A stretch of 64,000 nucleotides of DNA from Brevibacillus_C sp046036945 (GCF_046036945.1 NZ_JBJQOQ010000011.1:1-64000); one strand, 5' to 3'. Positions 42,322-50,910 are shown, counted from the first letter of the stretch. Translations and numbers: made by a program. The notes: generated from the sequence alone by a model not told the origin.

Positions 42322-43080
42322 TCAATATCGCAGCTGCATCAGCAGCTTTTTTATTTCCTCATCCTTCATCAAGAGCTCACCGTGTTTTTCTGTAATTTTG
42401 GCTAACGTCACATCGTGGTAGAAGAATTCGGTAAAAAATTTGACAATAGGTTTGGACATCGTCTTAATCGCTTGCCAGGAATGATTTTCTTCTCCGGCAA
42501 AAAGCACTTCGCGATCATCGACGATGAGCAGCCGAAAACGCTCCAACACTTCATGCTCTTGCGTCGGAATCAGTGAATACACTTTCGTCAGATTGGTGAT
42601 CACCTGCCCGGTTACAAGGACCTCAACGTCAACCCCGGCGTTTTCTTTCGCATCCAGCAAGGGCGCATACTCGCTAAAGTCCTCTGTCCATGCAGACATC
42701 CGGATGGATGAAGTTGCGCCTTGGATGAGTTGTTTGCTTTGTGCCCGAATCGATGCGTCCACTTTCAGACTCCAGACACGGTCATCGGTAAAGGTTTTTT
42801 TGGCAGCATCCAGCTTCAGCTGCTTCACGTTGTCCTGAAACTCTTTCGTCAGTTTCTCTATGGCAAGCGGCAGCGGCAGGGCGGTATACAGCTTTTTCTT
42901 TTCCGATACGGACTCCATGATCATGCCTTTTTCGGTCATGCGGGACAATACTTCATATATTTTGGCCTTCGGTACGCCCGAATGCTTCACGATATGGGCA
43001 GCGTCCATAGGTTCCCCGCCAGTTACCAGTACTTCATACACTTTGCTTTCGTATTGGGAGAAGCCGAACTTTTGTAACAT
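42322..43080 (-). CDS. TrmB family transcriptional regulator
   Basis: 252 residues: an N-terminal wHTH (LQKFGFSQYESKVYEVLVTG, HSGVPKAKIYEVLSRMTEKG), a coiled linker (LTKEFQDNVKQLKLDAAKKT) and a PLD-like effector domain (about 110-240), as in sugar-responsive TrmB proteins. ATG 43080 follows AGGAGG; the reading from 43098 adds six unsupported residues. Convergent with an MFS exporter whose promoter region holds a palindrome. Confidence 0.88.
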   Translation of the reverse strand: MLQKFGFSQYESKVYEVLVTGGEPMDAAHIVKHSGVPKAKIYEVLSRMTEKGMIMESVSEKKKLYTALPLPLAIEKLTKEFQDNVKQLKLDAAKKTFTDDRVWSLKVDASIRAQSKQLIQGATSSIRMSAWTEDFSEYAPLLDAKENAGVDVEVLVTGQVITNLTKVYSLIPTQEHEVLERFRLLIVDDREVLFAGEENHSWQAIKTMSKPIVKFFTEFFYHDVTLAKITEKHGELLMKDEEIKKLLMQLRY

Positions 43081-43160
43081 ATTTCCTCCTGCATGCATTC
43101 TGAGGGACGTCTACTTCTTATAGTAAATCAAAGGGAGCAGGAATTCCACGCCGCCGCTGC

Positions 43161-44087
43161 TTATCGCGACAGGCTCATATATCCAGGCGAAGGCGATGAG
43201 GCCTGATCCGGCAGCTGTTCTTCGGCAAAATACCGGACGAGGAAGTTCCGAAACTCACACGCCGCCTTGGACAGGTAGCGGGCCTCTAGCCAGGCGAGCA
43301 GAAAGGTGCGCCGGCATACGGGCGACTCGATGCGCAGCTTAATCAGTGGTGTTTCTCCGCTGCCCTTGCACGCCCCCACAAATGCGACGCCAAGCCCGGC
43401 GCGGACGAGACTGCCGATGGCTGATGGTTCGTCTACCTCACACACGACATTCGGAGCGATCCCGGCCTCTCGACAGAACTCGTCATTCATTTTTCGAAAC
43501 GGATAGCCTTCTTTATAATTAATAAACGGTTCATCGGCAACTTCACGAAGACTGACGCTGCTTCGTTCCGCCAATCGATGCCCGGGAGGCACAGCCAGGT
43601 ACACATCCTCATGAAGTACAGGCAATTCGCTGATGCCGGACACATGAATGGGTATCGCCGTAAAGCAAAAATCCACCTCTCCGTCCTCCAGCAACTGGGT
43701 CATTTCCTCCATGGAAGCCTGAGTGATGCGAAAGTTGACATCAGGATGGAGGGAAAGAAAGGCCCCCAAAGGCTCCGACAGGCGATCCAGGGTAGAGGTC
43801 GCCAAGTACACGCTTCCGCGTTCCAGCCCCGCCAGATCAGCGACTTCTCTGCGTCCCTCGTCCAGTAGTTTCAGTGCCAAATCCGTTTTCTTCAAAAACG
43901 CTTTTCCAAACGTATTCAGCCTGATTTGCCGGCCTTGCCGGTCAAACAGCGGTACGCCCAAATCCTCTTCCAACCGGGAAATCGTCTTGCTGAGGGCGGG
44001 CTGGGCGATGCGCAGCTCCTGCGCCGCCTTCGTCATATGTTCCAATCTGGCAACCGTTCGAAAATAATGCAGTTGCAACAGTTCCAT
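43161..44087 (-). CDS. LysR family transcriptional regulator
   Basis: 308 residues: LysR HTH (MELLQLHYFRTVARLEHMTK, QPALSKTISRLEEDLGVPLF) and a substrate-binding effector domain. ATG 44087 with AAGGAG seven bases upstream. Divergent from a DHA2 efflux pump/quinone oxidoreductase/FMN reductase series, which it probably activates in response to an electrophile or drug. Confidence 0.92.
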   Translation of the reverse strand: MELLQLHYFRTVARLEHMTKAAQELRIAQPALSKTISRLEEDLGVPLFDRQGRQIRLNTFGKAFLKKTDLALKLLDEGRREVADLAGLERGSVYLATSTLDRLSEPLGAFLSLHPDVNFRITQASMEEMTQLLEDGEVDFCFTAIPIHVSGISELPVLHEDVYLAVPPGHRLAERSSVSLREVADEPFINYKEGYPFRKMNDEFCREAGIAPNVVCEVDEPSAIGSLVRAGLGVAFVGACKGSGETPLIKLRIESPVCRRTFLLAWLEARYLSKAACEFRNFLVRYFAEEQLPDQASSPSPGYMSLSR

Positions 44088-44229
44088 GTTGTCACTCCTT
44101 CGAATCATATACGCAAAGCTATATGCAGATATCTTAATATATATTTTTGTTTAATTAATATTGATTGTAAAATAAATCATGCCAGCAGGCAATGAATTGA
44201 ATCTTGAGGAGAGAGGAGTAGGGCAAAGA

Positions 44230-45609
44230 GTGGAAACGGAAGTTCCGCAGCAAACCGGGGAGAAATTAATTCGAATACTCGCTTTTACCACTGTCATTTC
44301 CGTGATGAGCGCGACTATATTCAACATCGTACTGCCTGAGATCAGCGCGGAATTTCAGCTTTCCTTGGCACAAGTGAGCTGGGTATCAGCCATTTACATG
44401 CTGATATACGCGATCGGATCCGTTACGTATGGGAAGCTCGCCGATACCTTCAAACTAAAAAATTTACTGACATTCGGACTGATCATTCTTGCTGCGGGAT
44501 CGCTGATCGGGCTTGCCGCCCAAACATTTTGGATGGTACTTGCCGGCCGAATCCTGCAGGCAGTCGGAGCCTCAGTGATCCCGGCGACTGCGATGCTGAT
44601 CCCGATCCGCTATTTTCCGCCGGAGAGACGGGGGCGCGCACTGGGGATATCAGCTACCGGCCTGGCTCTTGGCAGTGCACTGGGGCCGATCATTTCGGCG
44701 TTTGTCGCCAGCCTGCTTCATTGGCGGTGGCTGTTCTGTATCCCTCTTTTGATGTTGTTCACGCTGCCGTTTTATCGGAAATATCTAAACGACGAACACG
44801 GCAAGCCTGGCAGAATCGATTGGATTGGCGGCGGACTGTTGGCCGGGGCGGTGGCGATGCTGCTGCTGTCCGTGACAAATGGGACCTGGATACTGGCGGC
44901 GGCGGGTCTGATCTTGTTCGTCTTGTTTGCGGTACGCATCAACGCTGCAGCAGAACCGTTTGTTCAACCTCGCCTGTTCCGAAACAGGCACTATACCCTT
45001 GGGCTGCTGATTGCTTTCCTCGCAGGAGGGATCGGTTACGCGCTGCCCTTTTTAAGCCCGCAGATGTTGGCTTACGTCAATCAACTCCCTGCGGGAATGG
45101 TGGGGTTCGCGATGGTGCCGGCCGCCGTCACCTCCGCGCTGCTGAGCAGGAAAGGCGGGAAGCTGGCCGATGAAAAAGGCAATCCGTTCCTTTTCTACAC
45201 GGCGTCAGTACTGTTGTTCATTTGCTTTGTTTTGCTATCCTCCTTTGCCGGGATCGCGCCAGTATTCATTGCTGTCTTTCTCATATTCGGCAATGTAGGG
45301 CAAACCTTTCTGCAGATTGCCTTGTCCAACACCATATCCCGCACGCTGCCGAGAGAGCAGGCGGGAGTGGGCATGGGGCTTTTGTCGCTGCTTAACTTTA
45401 TCGCCGCTGCTATATCCGCCGGCATGTACAGCAAGGCAGTAGATCTGGGTGCCAAGGTTCATTGGAACCCGGCCAATTCACACCAGGACGCGTTTGTATT
45501 CAGCAATATCTACTTCGTCCTTGCCGTCCTTTATCTGGGCATTCTCTTGCTGTACTACCTTCAATTTGGCAGAGCAGCGCGAATAAGAGTGGAGAAACCA
45601 TCCGTTTAG
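44230..45609 (+). CDS. MFS transporter, DHA2 (14-helix) drug efflux type
   Basis: 459 residues, about 14 helices. Motif A region YGKLADTFKLKNLLTFGLII, motif C-like ALGISATGLALGSALGPIIS. Start uncertain: GTG 44230 lies about 11 nt after AGAGGAG, while ATG 44179 has no box. Closely resembles the pump at 56053 (both contain LPEISAEFQL/LPQISKEFQL and QTFLQIALSN/QSFLQIAMSN segments), so the two are paralogues under different regulators. Divergent from LysR. Confidence 0.88.
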   Translation: METEVPQQTGEKLIRILAFTTVISVMSATIFNIVLPEISAEFQLSLAQVSWVSAIYMLIYAIGSVTYGKLADTFKLKNLLTFGLIILAAGSLIGLAAQTFWMVLAGRILQAVGASVIPATAMLIPIRYFPPERRGRALGISATGLALGSALGPIISAFVASLLHWRWLFCIPLLMLFTLPFYRKYLNDEHGKPGRIDWIGGGLLAGAVAMLLLSVTNGTWILAAAGLILFVLFAVRINAAAEPFVQPRLFRNRHYTLGLLIAFLAGGIGYALPFLSPQMLAYVNQLPAGMVGFAMVPAAVTSALLSRKGGKLADEKGNPFLFYTASVLLFICFVLLSSFAGIAPVFIAVFLIFGNVGQTFLQIALSNTISRTLPREQAGVGMGLLSLLNFIAAAISAGMYSKAVDLGAKVHWNPANSHQDAFVFSNIYFVLAVLYLGILLLYYLQFGRAARIRVEKPSV

Positions 45610-45629
45610 TAGAAAAGGAGATGTATATT

Positions 45630-46565
45630 ATGACTGGACAAATGATGCAAGCCATTCGCGTTCATCAATTTGGCGGACCTGAGGTGCTGCAAATGGAACA
45701 GCTGCCCATTCCAAAACCATCAGCTGACGAGGTGTTGATTCGCGTTCACGCCATGGGCGTATTGCCAGTTGATTTGGCATTTCGCCAAGGGTTGATGAGA
45801 AAATATCCAGTACAGCCTCCCTTTATTCCCGGATCGGCTTTTGCCGGTGTCATCGAAGAAGTAGGCTCAGGTGTGACAGGGTTTCAGAAAGGGCAGGCTG
45901 TTTTCGGCAGGGCGAATAATGGGGCAAGTGCAGAGTATATAACAACGACTGTGAAAACCATGGCACATAAACCGCAAAATCTTTCTTTTACGGAAGCAGC
46001 CACGATCTCAGGTGGGGCTACAACTGCTTGGATGGCGCTTTTTGCACATGGTGATCTGCAATCGGGACAACGTGTCTTGGTCCATGCTGCCGCAGGAGGT
46101 GTAGGAGGATTTGCTGTTCAATTTGCCAAGTGGAAAGGCGCCGAAGTGATCGGAACTTGTTCAACTGCAAATGTAGACTATGTGAAGTCGCTTGGTGTGG
46201 ATACTGTGATTGATTATAACACGACGTCGTTTGAAGACATCGTTCAAGATGCAGATTTGGTGCTTGACGCTGTTGGAGGAGAAACACTTGAACGTTCTTG
46301 GTCAGTCGTAAAACGCGGTGGAAAACTGCTCTCTCTTGTCGAGATACCCTCAGAAGAGAAAGCGAAACAACTAGGCATACATGCGCGATTTAGCAATGAA
46401 TTCGCCCCCCATAACGTTTTTCAAATGATTGCTGACTTGATTGCGGACGGACAAGTGAAAGCAACGATTGGTAAAGAATTTTCGCTTCATGACCTTCGAC
46501 AAGCTCACGAACTCTGTCAAACGGGACACGGGAGAGGACGTATTGTCGTTCGAATTGCAGATTAA
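45630..46565 (+). CDS. Zinc-type/quinone oxidoreductase (NADPH:quinone reductase, MDR)
   Basis: 311 residues of the medium-chain dehydrogenase superfamily without zinc ligands. IRVHQFGGPEVLQMEQLPIP at the N-terminus, cofactor motif AAAGGVGGFAVQFAKWKGAE near 148-167, and AVGGETLERSWSV. NADPH-dependent reduction of quinones or enones. ATG 45630 with AAAAGGAG nine bases upstream; a longer reading inside the pump gene is rejected. Operon with the DHA2 pump. Confidence 0.9.
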   Translation: MTGQMMQAIRVHQFGGPEVLQMEQLPIPKPSADEVLIRVHAMGVLPVDLAFRQGLMRKYPVQPPFIPGSAFAGVIEEVGSGVTGFQKGQAVFGRANNGASAEYITTTVKTMAHKPQNLSFTEAATISGGATTAWMALFAHGDLQSGQRVLVHAAAGGVGGFAVQFAKWKGAEVIGTCSTANVDYVKSLGVDTVIDYNTTSFEDIVQDADLVLDAVGGETLERSWSVVKRGGKLLSLVEIPSEEKAKQLGIHARFSNEFAPHNVFQMIADLIADGQVKATIGKEFSLHDLRQAHELCQTGHGRGRIVVRIAD

Positions 46566-46612
46566 TGGCCGGGTATGAAAGCCGGCAGAACATTAATGAG
46601 GAGGAAAATAAG

Positions 46613-47155
46613 TTGGAAAAATGTAACATTGGTATTATCTTGGGAAGCACACGCCAAGGACGTTTAAGTCCGCAGGTAGGAAAATGGGTAAAGGAAATTG
46701 CCGATCAACGAGGAGATGCCAATTATGAAATCGTAGATATAGCAGACTATAAATTGCCATTTTTCGGAGAAGGTACTGGTAAAGAACCAGGATTAATCGC
46801 GTGGTCAGAAAAACTTTCTAGCTTGGATGGTTTTGTATTTATTGTTCAAGAATACAATCACAGCATAACGGGAGCATTAAAAAATGCACTTGATTCAGCT
46901 CGTGATGAATGGAACAACAAGGCAGCAGGGATCGTAAGCTATGGTTCAACGGGTGGCGCTCGTGCAGCAGAACATTTACGTGGAATCTTAGGTGAATTAC
47001 TAGTTGCGGATGTGCGTGTGCATCCGACATTATCATTATTTACGGACTTCGAAGACTTCAAGACATGTAAACCAGCCGATTTACACATTCGAAATGTCAA
47101 TGCCATTTTGGATCAAACGATCGCTTGGAGCGGTGCATTAAAAACGTTACGATAA
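46613..47155 (+). CDS. NADPH-dependent FMN reductase family protein
   Basis: 180 residues, flavodoxin-like: IILGSTRQGRLSPQVGKWV (FMN phosphate loop) and FVFIVQEYNHSITGALKNAL with the YN(H/R)S..GALKN motif; then GIVSYGSTGGARAAEHLR. Likely a quinone/azo-type reductase. TTG 46613 with GAGGAGG upstream; reading from 46565 overlaps the previous stop without a box. Last gene of the LysR-divergent redox/efflux set. Confidence 0.88.
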   Translation: MEKCNIGIILGSTRQGRLSPQVGKWVKEIADQRGDANYEIVDIADYKLPFFGEGTGKEPGLIAWSEKLSSLDGFVFIVQEYNHSITGALKNALDSARDEWNNKAAGIVSYGSTGGARAAEHLRGILGELLVADVRVHPTLSLFTDFEDFKTCKPADLHIRNVNAILDQTIAWSGALKTLR

Positions 47156-47387
47156 ACATCGCTGCAAATATAGAATGAACTGGCGCAGAGGCATAGCTTC
47201 AGAGGCAAGGTCGTCCTCACCGTCGAATAACTGTGGTTTGGCATTGCCATTCAAACTCATCAACTGCGAAGAAATAGGCTTTACCAGCGGATACGTTCAT
47301 GTTGTACACGTTGCGTGCTCATGAACGTATCTTTCCAATGGGGAATGGTGTTTGTTCATAACCAAACCGTAATCATTTCGATTTGTA

Positions 47388-47416
47388 TTGACATATTTTA
47401 TCGAGTGAGGTAGTCT
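47388..47416 (+). promoter_or_regulatory. Sigma-A promoter of rpmG paralogue
   Basis: TTGACA 47388-47393, 17-bp spacer, TAGTCT 47411-47416. A second Zur-like sequence (CGTAATCATTTCGATT, 47368-47383) lies just upstream and the Zur box just downstream, so bound repressor would bracket it. Confidence 0.65.
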
Positions 47417-47426
47417 ATTACAAGAT

Positions 47427-47447
47427 AAATCATAATGATTACGATTT
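47427..47447. promoter_or_regulatory. Zur box
   Basis: AAATCATAATGATTACGATTT, a near-palindrome whose core TCATAATGATTACGA (47430-47444) differs in one base from the Bacillus Zur consensus TCGTAATNATTACGA. It sits just downstream of the promoter of the cysteine-motif-free L33 gene, the class of gene Zur represses when zinc is plentiful. Confidence 0.8.
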
Positions 47448-47502
47448 GTGAAGGATCACCAGCGTGACCACTTGCAGGAGCGATGAACAGGAGGAAACCA
47501 AT

Positions 47503-47652
47503 ATGAGAGTAAAAATTACCTTACAGTGCACAGAAACAGGAGACCGCAATTACATCACGACCAAGAATAAGCGCAACAACCCGGAACGGTTGGAATTAAT
47601 GAAATACTCACCGAGATTGAAAAAATACACCCTGCATCGAGAGACGAAATAA
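47503..47652 (+). CDS. rpmG: 50S ribosomal protein bL33, zinc-free (C-minus) paralogue
   Basis: 49 residues: MRVKITLQCTETGDRNYITT, then NKRNNPERLELMKYSPRLKK. The two CxxC zinc pairs of C-plus L33 are absent (a single Cys at 9), so it can replace the zinc-binding form and spare zinc. ATG 47503 behind CAGGAGG. The Zur box at 47427-47447 supports zinc-starvation induction. Monocistronic; the next promoter starts about 15 bp after its stop. Confidence 0.93.
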   Translation: MRVKITLQCTETGDRNYITTKNKRNNPERLELMKYSPRLKKYTLHRETK

Positions 47653-47665
47653 TTCCCCTTCTCCC

Positions 47666-47693
47666 TTGCTTTTGTATGTATCTGTTATATAAT
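47666..47693 (+). promoter_or_regulatory. Promoter of the MutS2-paralogue attenuator
   Basis: TTGCTT at 47666-47671, 16-bp spacer, TATAAT at 47688-47693. The start point near 47700 gives a leader RNA of about 350 nt before the GTG at 48052. Confidence 0.7.
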
Positions 47694-47724
47694 GTGAGTA
47701 ACCTGACAAAAAGGGGACCTGTTG

Positions 47725-47748
47725 ATGAGTGCGGTAGTTCTTAACTAA
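47725..47748 (+). CDS. Leader peptide MSAVVLN upstream of MutS2 paralogue
   Basis: ATG 47725 with AAGGGGA 7-8 bases upstream encodes MSAVVLN then TAA. Its last four codons (47737-47748) are the 5' arm of a perfect 12-bp long-range stem with 47842-47853. A ribosome stalled on or near these codons would prevent that stem and change the fold of the downstream RNA, which contains two intrinsic terminators. This is the arrangement of antibiotic-responsive attenuators (erm, cat and ABC-F genes). Too short to have protein-level support; the inference rests on the ribosome site, promoter and overlap with the stem. Confidence 0.65.
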   Translation: MSAVVLN

Positions 47749-47853
47749 GTAATTTCATACGGGATGACAAAGAACGAGGTACAGACCTGTGTTTTTTATA
47801 GGTTTATTTCGTGATGCCTGCCAGTTCTTTCCCATTCCGGATTAGTTAAGAAC
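47737..47853 (+). promoter_or_regulatory. Long-range leader stem (attenuator) of MutS2 paralogue
   Basis: GTTCTTAACTAA (47737-47748) pairs exactly with TTAGTTAAGAAC (47842-47853). Inside it AAAGAAC (near 47768-47774) can pair with GTTCTTT (47824-47830), extending the structure. A weak hairpin AGGT/ACCT followed by GTGTTTTTT lies at its apex (about 47777-47797). Between 47853 and the gene there are two further terminators. Function as an attenuator is inferred. Confidence 0.6.
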
Positions 47854-47897
47854 ACGTGCGACACTTCTCAATACCGACGATATAGGGTGAGGTAAGT

Positions 47898-47922
47898 CCA
47901 TGCACTTGTGCATGGTTTTTTT
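47898..47922 (+). terminator. Leader terminator 1
   Basis: CCATGCA-CTTG-TGCATGG, 7-bp stem and tetraloop, followed directly by seven T. Lies in the untranslated leader of the MutS2 paralogue, 130 bp before its start, so it can block expression. Confidence 0.85.
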
Positions 47923-47980
47923 ATGCTATTTTTTGGCATGCCGCTGACTGCACCACCACACCTGTATCTCCCCGCCACAG

Positions 47981-48022
47981 AAGGGCTGCATTTGAACATG
48001 TGTTCTGATGCAGCCCTTTTTT
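47981..48022 (+). terminator. Leader terminator 2
   Basis: 11-bp perfect stem AAGGGCTGCAT (47981-47991)/ATGCAGCCCTT (48008-48018) with an inner GAACA/TGTTC pairing, followed by a T-run, ending 30 bp before the GTG start. No gene ends here other than the leader peptide, so it acts in cis on the downstream gene. Confidence 0.88.
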
Positions 48023-48051
48023 GCATGCAAAAGATTAAAGGAGGAATCAAC

Positions 48052-50016
48052 GTGAACAAGACAGCAATGGAAATGTTGGAGTTTCACAAGATCAAGGAGA
48101 AAGTGATGGCGCTTGCCAAGTCGGAAAAAGGAAAAGACCTGGCCGCAAAACTGCAGCCTTCCCTGGACGTCACGGTTATTGCCAATTGGCTGAAGGAGAC
48201 GACAGAAGCTCGTTTGATCGTCGATACCGGCTCCAGCATTCCCCTTCACAGTTTGCAGGGCGTGGAACAGACGCTCAGCAAGCTGGAAAAAGGGATGGTG
48301 TTGCAGCCGGACCAGCTCACCGCTCTTTGCGATTTCCTGGAGAATGGAGCCAAGCTGAAAAAGTTTATGCATACCAAAGAATCCGTCGCACCGCAGATCA
48401 GCTCGTACGCGTATTCCATGTACGAACTGGAAGAGCTTTCCGCGGAGATTATACGCTGCATTCACAACGGGCGCGTCCATGACCAGGCGAGCAGAGAACT
48501 GGCGAAACTGCGAAAAAAGCTGACGGTCTTGGAAGAGCGCATCAAAAGCAAACTGGAGAGCATCGTCAGATCGTCGACAAATATCCTGCAGGATCAAATC
48601 ATCAGCATGCGGGATGGACGCTACGTCATCCCCGTCAAAAAAGAACACCGGAAACACTTTGACGGCCAGGTGCTCGACAGCTCCTCAAGCGGACTTACGG
48701 TATTCATCGAACCTGCCGAGGTGAAGCATCTGCAGAACGAGTATCATCTGGTCAAAGCCGCCGAGGAAACAGAGGTTCAGAGAATACTGAGCGTGCTGAC
48801 GCAGATGGTGGAGTCCTGCCGCAGGGAAATCGCCGTCAACATAGAAGTGATGGCCAACTACGATTTTATTTTCGCGAAAGCCAAATACAGCAAAATGATC
48901 GATGGACGGACGGCAGGAATCAATACCAGAAACGTGATCAAGATCGAAGAAGCAAGACATCCCATGCTTGGCGAAAGCTGTGTGCCGCTCAGCTTTCACA
49001 TCGGCGAAGGATACCGGTCCTTGGTGATAACCGGTCCCAATACAGGGGGCAAAACCGTTGCGATCAAAACCGTCGGCCTGCTCACCTTGATGGTCCAATC
49101 CGGCTTGCATGTTCCGGTCGCGGCAGGAAGCGAATTTGCCGTATTCCTGGACGTCTTGGTCGACATTGGCGATGGACAGAGCATCGAGCAATCGCTAAGC
49201 ACGTTCTCATCTCATATCCGCAACATTATCAGCATCTTGGCCTGCGCCAAACCCCAGACGCTTGTCATCCTGGATGAGCTGGGTTCGGGAACCGATCCTC
49301 AGGAGGGAATGGGATTGGCGATTTCGATCCTGGAAGAGATCCACCGCAAGGGAGCGACGCTTATCGCCACCACGCATTACAGTGAAATCAAAGAGTTTGC
49401 CAACAGTCACGAGGGCTTTGAAAATGGCTCCATGGCGTTTGATCTCGACACGCTTCGCCCCTTGTACAGACTGCAAATCGGGCAGGCGGGCGAGAGCCAG
49501 GCGTTTTCCATCGCCCTGCGTCTGGGGATGAATCACGAGCTGATCGAACGGGCTCATGAGATCACTTATAAAGAACGGAAGGAATACCAGCCGATCCAAG
49601 GACCTCGCGGCAGCCTGGTCCAAAATGAGGAGGTTATCCAGTCGCACTGGAAACAAGTAGAGGAAGTGACCCAGCTGCAAGCAGTCAAGCGGCGAAAAGA
49701 GGCATGGCAAAAGGAAGAGAGTCCCTTTCAGCTCGGGGATCGGGTATATGTCAGCAGCCTGCAGACGTCAGGGATCGTCTGTGAACTGGAAAACCACAAG
49801 GGCGAATTGGGCGTGCTCGTCATGAACAAGAAGATAAAAGTAAATAAAACGCGGTTGACGCTCCAGATCGCCGGGAGTGAACTGTACCCGGACAACTACG
49901 ACCTGTCGATCGTGCTTGAAACAAAGGAGAATCGCAAAAAGGAGAAGCAGATGAAAAAAAGGCATGTCGAAGGGTTGAAAATAGATCGGTCCGGCGAAGA
50001 AGATTCGTCCAGATGA
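48052..50016 (+). CDS. MutS2-type ATPase lacking the Smr domain
   Basis: 654 residues; MutS2 is normally about 780. Present: N-terminal core/lever helices with the MutS2 start (MEMLEFHKIKEKVMALAKSE), clamp coiled coil (about 140-260), Walker A GPNTGGKT (328-335), SLSTFSSHIRN, Walker B LVILDELGSGTDP, TTHYSEIK, and a C-terminal KOW-like segment (LGDRVYVSSLQTSGIVCELE). The Smr nuclease domain is absent; the protein ends in a Lys-rich tail. MutS2 binds collided ribosomes and branched DNA; without Smr this one would be an ATP-driven remodeller without nuclease. GTG 48052 has AAAGGAGG; an in-frame reading from 47908 begins inside a terminator and is rejected. Preceded by leader peptide and two terminators. 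Confidence 0.88.
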   Translation: MNKTAMEMLEFHKIKEKVMALAKSEKGKDLAAKLQPSLDVTVIANWLKETTEARLIVDTGSSIPLHSLQGVEQTLSKLEKGMVLQPDQLTALCDFLENGAKLKKFMHTKESVAPQISSYAYSMYELEELSAEIIRCIHNGRVHDQASRELAKLRKKLTVLEERIKSKLESIVRSSTNILQDQIISMRDGRYVIPVKKEHRKHFDGQVLDSSSSGLTVFIEPAEVKHLQNEYHLVKAAEETEVQRILSVLTQMVESCRREIAVNIEVMANYDFIFAKAKYSKMIDGRTAGINTRNVIKIEEARHPMLGESCVPLSFHIGEGYRSLVITGPNTGGKTVAIKTVGLLTLMVQSGLHVPVAAGSEFAVFLDVLVDIGDGQSIEQSLSTFSSHIRNIISILACAKPQTLVILDELGSGTDPQEGMGLAISILEEIHRKGATLIATTHYSEIKEFANSHEGFENGSMAFDLDTLRPLYRLQIGQAGESQAFSIALRLGMNHELIERAHEITYKERKEYQPIQGPRGSLVQNEEVIQSHWKQVEEVTQLQAVKRRKEAWQKEESPFQLGDRVYVSSLQTSGIVCELENHKGELGVLVMNKKIKVNKTRLTLQIAGSELYPDNYDLSIVLETKENRKKEKQMKKRHVEGLKIDRSGEEDSSR

Positions 50017-50075
50017 TTAAACTCCCCTCGCTGAAAGACAAGGTTTCAGACATAACGTGTAAACGTTGAACATAC

Positions 50076-50116
50076 AACACCCTTGCTGGCAAAAGTGACG
50101 AGGCAAGGGTGTTTTT
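50076..50116 (+). terminator. Terminator after MutS2 paralogue
   Basis: 11-bp perfect stem AACACCCTTGC (50076-50086)/GCAAGGGTGTT (50103-50113) running into TTTTT. Confidence 0.88.
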
Positions 50117-50225
50117 GCTTGCCAAATTCATACTTTCTTGTTTGAAAAAAGATTTTGCATTCATTTTCTGTTACATTAAAAGAAGATACCCCTATTCAAT
50201 GGAATGTAGTGAGGATGACCATCAG

Positions 50226-50909
50226 ATGAAAATTTTGCTCGTGGAAGACGATAAAATGATCGCGTCCGGTCTTGAATATTCGCTGCAGCAAGATCACTTT
50301 TCAACCGTCATTTGCCATGATGTTGCCTCGGCCAAAAAAGTATTGGCTGAACAAATCGATCAATTGGCTCTCTGTTTGTTTGATTTATCGCTCCCGGATG
50401 GAAGCGGCTATGAATTGTGCCAATTGGTGAAAAAGCAGCGGGATATCCCCGTCATTTTTTTAACCGTGATTGACGATGAAGGGAATGTCGTCAAGGGGCT
50501 TGACATGGGGGCCGATGACTACATTACAAAGCCGTTTCGCATTCGCGAGCTTCTCTCGCGGATCAAATCGGTCTTGCGGAGATACCAGAAGCCGGTTCAG
50601 CCAAATGTGGTCATCGATATCGAAAATGTCCGCATTCATACACTCGAAGGAAAGGTATATAAGAATGGCGTGGAAGTTCCTTTGACGGCGCTGGAGTATC
50701 GCTTGCTGCTCGTCTTTGGCAACCATATTGGACAGGTCCTCTCCAGAAATCAGCTTTTAGAGCAGATCTGGGATGTGGCCGGCGACTTCGTCAATGACAA
50801 TACACTCACGGTTTATATCAAGAGGCTGCGGGAGAAGCTGGAGGATCATCCACAAAATCCGACGCTGATCAAAACTGTGCGCGGTTTAGGCTATAAGGTG
50901 GGGGATTAG
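50226..50909 (+). CDS. OmpR-family response regulator of ABC efflux module
   Basis: 227 residues: E7-D8-D9 acidic pocket, phosphoacceptor Asp53 (LCLFDLSLPDG), TKPF switch, winged helix ending KTVRGLGYKVGD. Of the BceR/VraR-like peptide-stress group by context. ATG 50226 with GAGG upstream; in-frame ATG 50199 lacks a site. The kinase starts one base after its stop. Confidence 0.92.
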   Translation: MKILLVEDDKMIASGLEYSLQQDHFSTVICHDVASAKKVLAEQIDQLALCLFDLSLPDGSGYELCQLVKKQRDIPVIFLTVIDDEGNVVKGLDMGADDYITKPFRIRELLSRIKSVLRRYQKPVQPNVVIDIENVRIHTLEGKVYKNGVEVPLTALEYRLLLVFGNHIGQVLSRNQLLEQIWDVAGDFVNDNTLTVYIKRLREKLEDHPQNPTLIKTVRGLGYKVGD

Positions 50910-50910
50910 C

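Noticed and set aside
44179..44229. Upstream ATG for the DHA2 pump
   Set aside because: No ribosome site precedes it; the GTG at 44230 has AGAGGAG upstream, although the choice is not certain.
47908..48051. In-frame N-terminal extension of the MutS2 paralogue
   Set aside because: It would begin in the stem of leader terminator 1 and run through terminator 2; the GTG at 48052 has an AAAGGAGG box and matches the family N-terminus.
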